Shown one piece after another: positions 55,004-55,632 of a stretch of 55,632 bases of DNA. Below the pieces are notes generated by a model, which did not search any database, was not told where the DNA came from, and saw nothing but the letters and a program-made list of their open reading frames with translations. The stretch is taken from assembly GCA_012519705.1 (NCBI GenBank), contig JAAYPR010000046.1, positions 1-55,632 of the forward strand. Direction: 5' to 3'. Positions within the stretch are counted from its first letter, which is position 1; each line of letters opens with the position of its first letter. The stretch is from Campylobacteraceae bacterium. Its GTDB lineage: Bacteria > Campylobacterota > Campylobacteria > Campylobacterales > Campylobacteraceae. A program made the translations under genes and the position numbers.

Positions 55004-55453
55004 ATGCAAAAAGCTTATTTTAAGGCTAATTTTGGAAACTTAGAAATTTCTAGCAATGAGCTAGGTATAAATGAGATAAAATTTGTCAGTTTTTATAAAA
55101 AGAGTGAATTCAAAGATGAAAATTTAGAGCTTTGTTTGTATGAATTAGATGAGTATTTCAAAGGAAATTTACGAAATTTTAGTGTAAAGTTAAACATAAG
55201 TGGAACTGAGTTTGAGAAAAAAGTCTACAACGCTCTACTTGAAATTCCCTACTCAAAAACAAAAACATATAAAGAAATAGCTGAGGCTATAGGTCATCCT
55301 AAAGCTTATAGAGCGGTTGGAAACGCAAATGCTAAAAACAAAATTCCTATAGTCATCCCCTGTCATAGAGTTGTAGCGGTAAACTCTATTGGTGGATACA
55401 GTAGTGGAACTAAAATCAAAAAAATTTTACTAAATTTGGAGCTATCTTTTTAA
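55004..55453 (+). CDS. ogt: Methylated-DNA--protein-cysteine methyltransferase Ogt
   Basis: This 149-aa DNA repair protein removes O6-alkylguanine by transferring the alkyl group to its own cysteine. The active-site motif is VIPCHRVVAVNSIGGYSSG near residue 120. The helix-turn-helix region is PYSKTKTYKEIAEAIGHPKAYRAVGNAN, with the arginine finger in YRAVGNA. AAAGGAA precedes the ATG at 55004. It is divergent from acnB. Confidence 0.95.
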   Translation: MQKAYFKANFGNLEISSNELGINEIKFVSFYKKSEFKDENLELCLYELDEYFKGNLRNFSVKLNISGTEFEKKVYNALLEIPYSKTKTYKEIAEAIGHPKAYRAVGNANAKNKIPIVIPCHRVVAVNSIGGYSSGTKIKKILLNLELSF

Positions 55454-55512
55454 TATGCGATATTTACATATAATCATAAAATATTCTATTTTTTAATATA
55501 TTTTAATAAGGC

Positions 55513-55632
55513 TCAATTAAACTTAAGCGGATTTTCTCTTATTAATTTTAGCAAAGTCTTATATAAATCTTTATTATCTTTTTTAATATTGTACCTATAT
55601 TCACATTCTTTCAAATGCAAAACAAAATTATC
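55513..55632 (-). mobile_element. IS1595-family transposase, C-terminal end, cut by window edge
   Basis: The last 39 codons of a minus-strand gene entering from the right read, in parts, NFVLHLKECEYRYN, DNKDLYKTLLKLI and RENPLKFN-stop. This tail (HLKECExRxN ... LLxLIRENPL) is characteristic of IS1595/ISXO2-like DDE transposases. The probable IS end is GGCTCAATTAAACTTAAGCGG starting near 55510, overlapping the stop codon. The rest of the element lies beyond the window. Confidence 0.8.

Overview
The window looks like a chromosomal segment of a Campylobacter-type epsilonproteobacterium. The base composition is strongly AT-rich, genes are tightly packed with many ATGA and TAATG junctions, and Shine-Dalgarno sites are of the AAGGA type. 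The blocks murG-ftsW-ftsK, era-hslU-hslV-rplI-argG and S4 protein-tsaE-lptB have the order I recall from Campylobacter genomes. I cannot name the species. No rRNA, tRNA or CRISPR array was seen.

Layout. 1-4.3 kb (-): cell-wall and division genes murG (cut by the window edge), ftsW and ftsK. 4.4-13.9 kb (-): a nine-gene type II secretion/type IV pilus-like operon. It corresponds to the Campylobacter cts competence system, but its gene order is that of MSHA pilus loci (mshI-J-K-L-M-N-E-G). 14.0-18.5 kb (-): era, hslU, hslV, rplI, argG. 18.6-20.0 kb (+): S4-domain protein, tsaE, lptB. 20.1-31.0 kb (-): a Wzx/Wzy-type surface polysaccharide locus with a phosphoglycosyltransferase, three glycosyltransferases, an EpsG-like polymerase, a flippase, a pyruvyltransferase, a Wzz chain-length regulator split by an in-frame stop, and a phosphohexomutase. 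Its central part is visibly more AT-rich than its flanks and holds a glycosyltransferase paralogue pair with a gene remnant between them. 31.1-36.5 kb (-): a tripartite MacA-MacB-outer membrane factor exporter and an EamA permease. 36.7-42.4 kb (+): glmU, coaBC, uppS, prepilin peptidase, an LptF/G permease, truA. 42.4-44.4 kb (-): a DUF4230 protein and threonine ammonia-lyase. 44.5-47.3 kb (+): a compact operon of a DUF134-NifX fusion, two ferredoxin-containing MinD-type ATPases and a second NifX-like protein. 47.4-51.6 kb (-): small housekeeping genes and an ankyrin protein. 51.6-52.3 kb: a non-coding tract with two copies of a REP/MITE-like inverted repeat. 52.3-55.5 kb: acnB and ogt. The right edge cuts into an IS1595-family transposase.

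How the genes fit together. The prepilin peptidase at 39.8 kb could process pseudopilins for the cts/msh-like machine, whose pilins are not in this window. UppS makes the undecaprenyl carrier used by MurG and by the polysaccharide locus. GlmU makes the UDP-GlcNAc used by both.

The most interesting system is the 44.5-47.3 kb operon. It resembles the orange-protein (ORP) clusters of sulfate reducers. Its promoter has a consensus -35 and -10 flanked by a perfect 12-bp inverted repeat, a candidate autoregulatory operator for the DUF134 protein. Other points worth checking are two genes (ftsK and the flippase) that appear to start at ATT codons, and the nonsense-split wzz.
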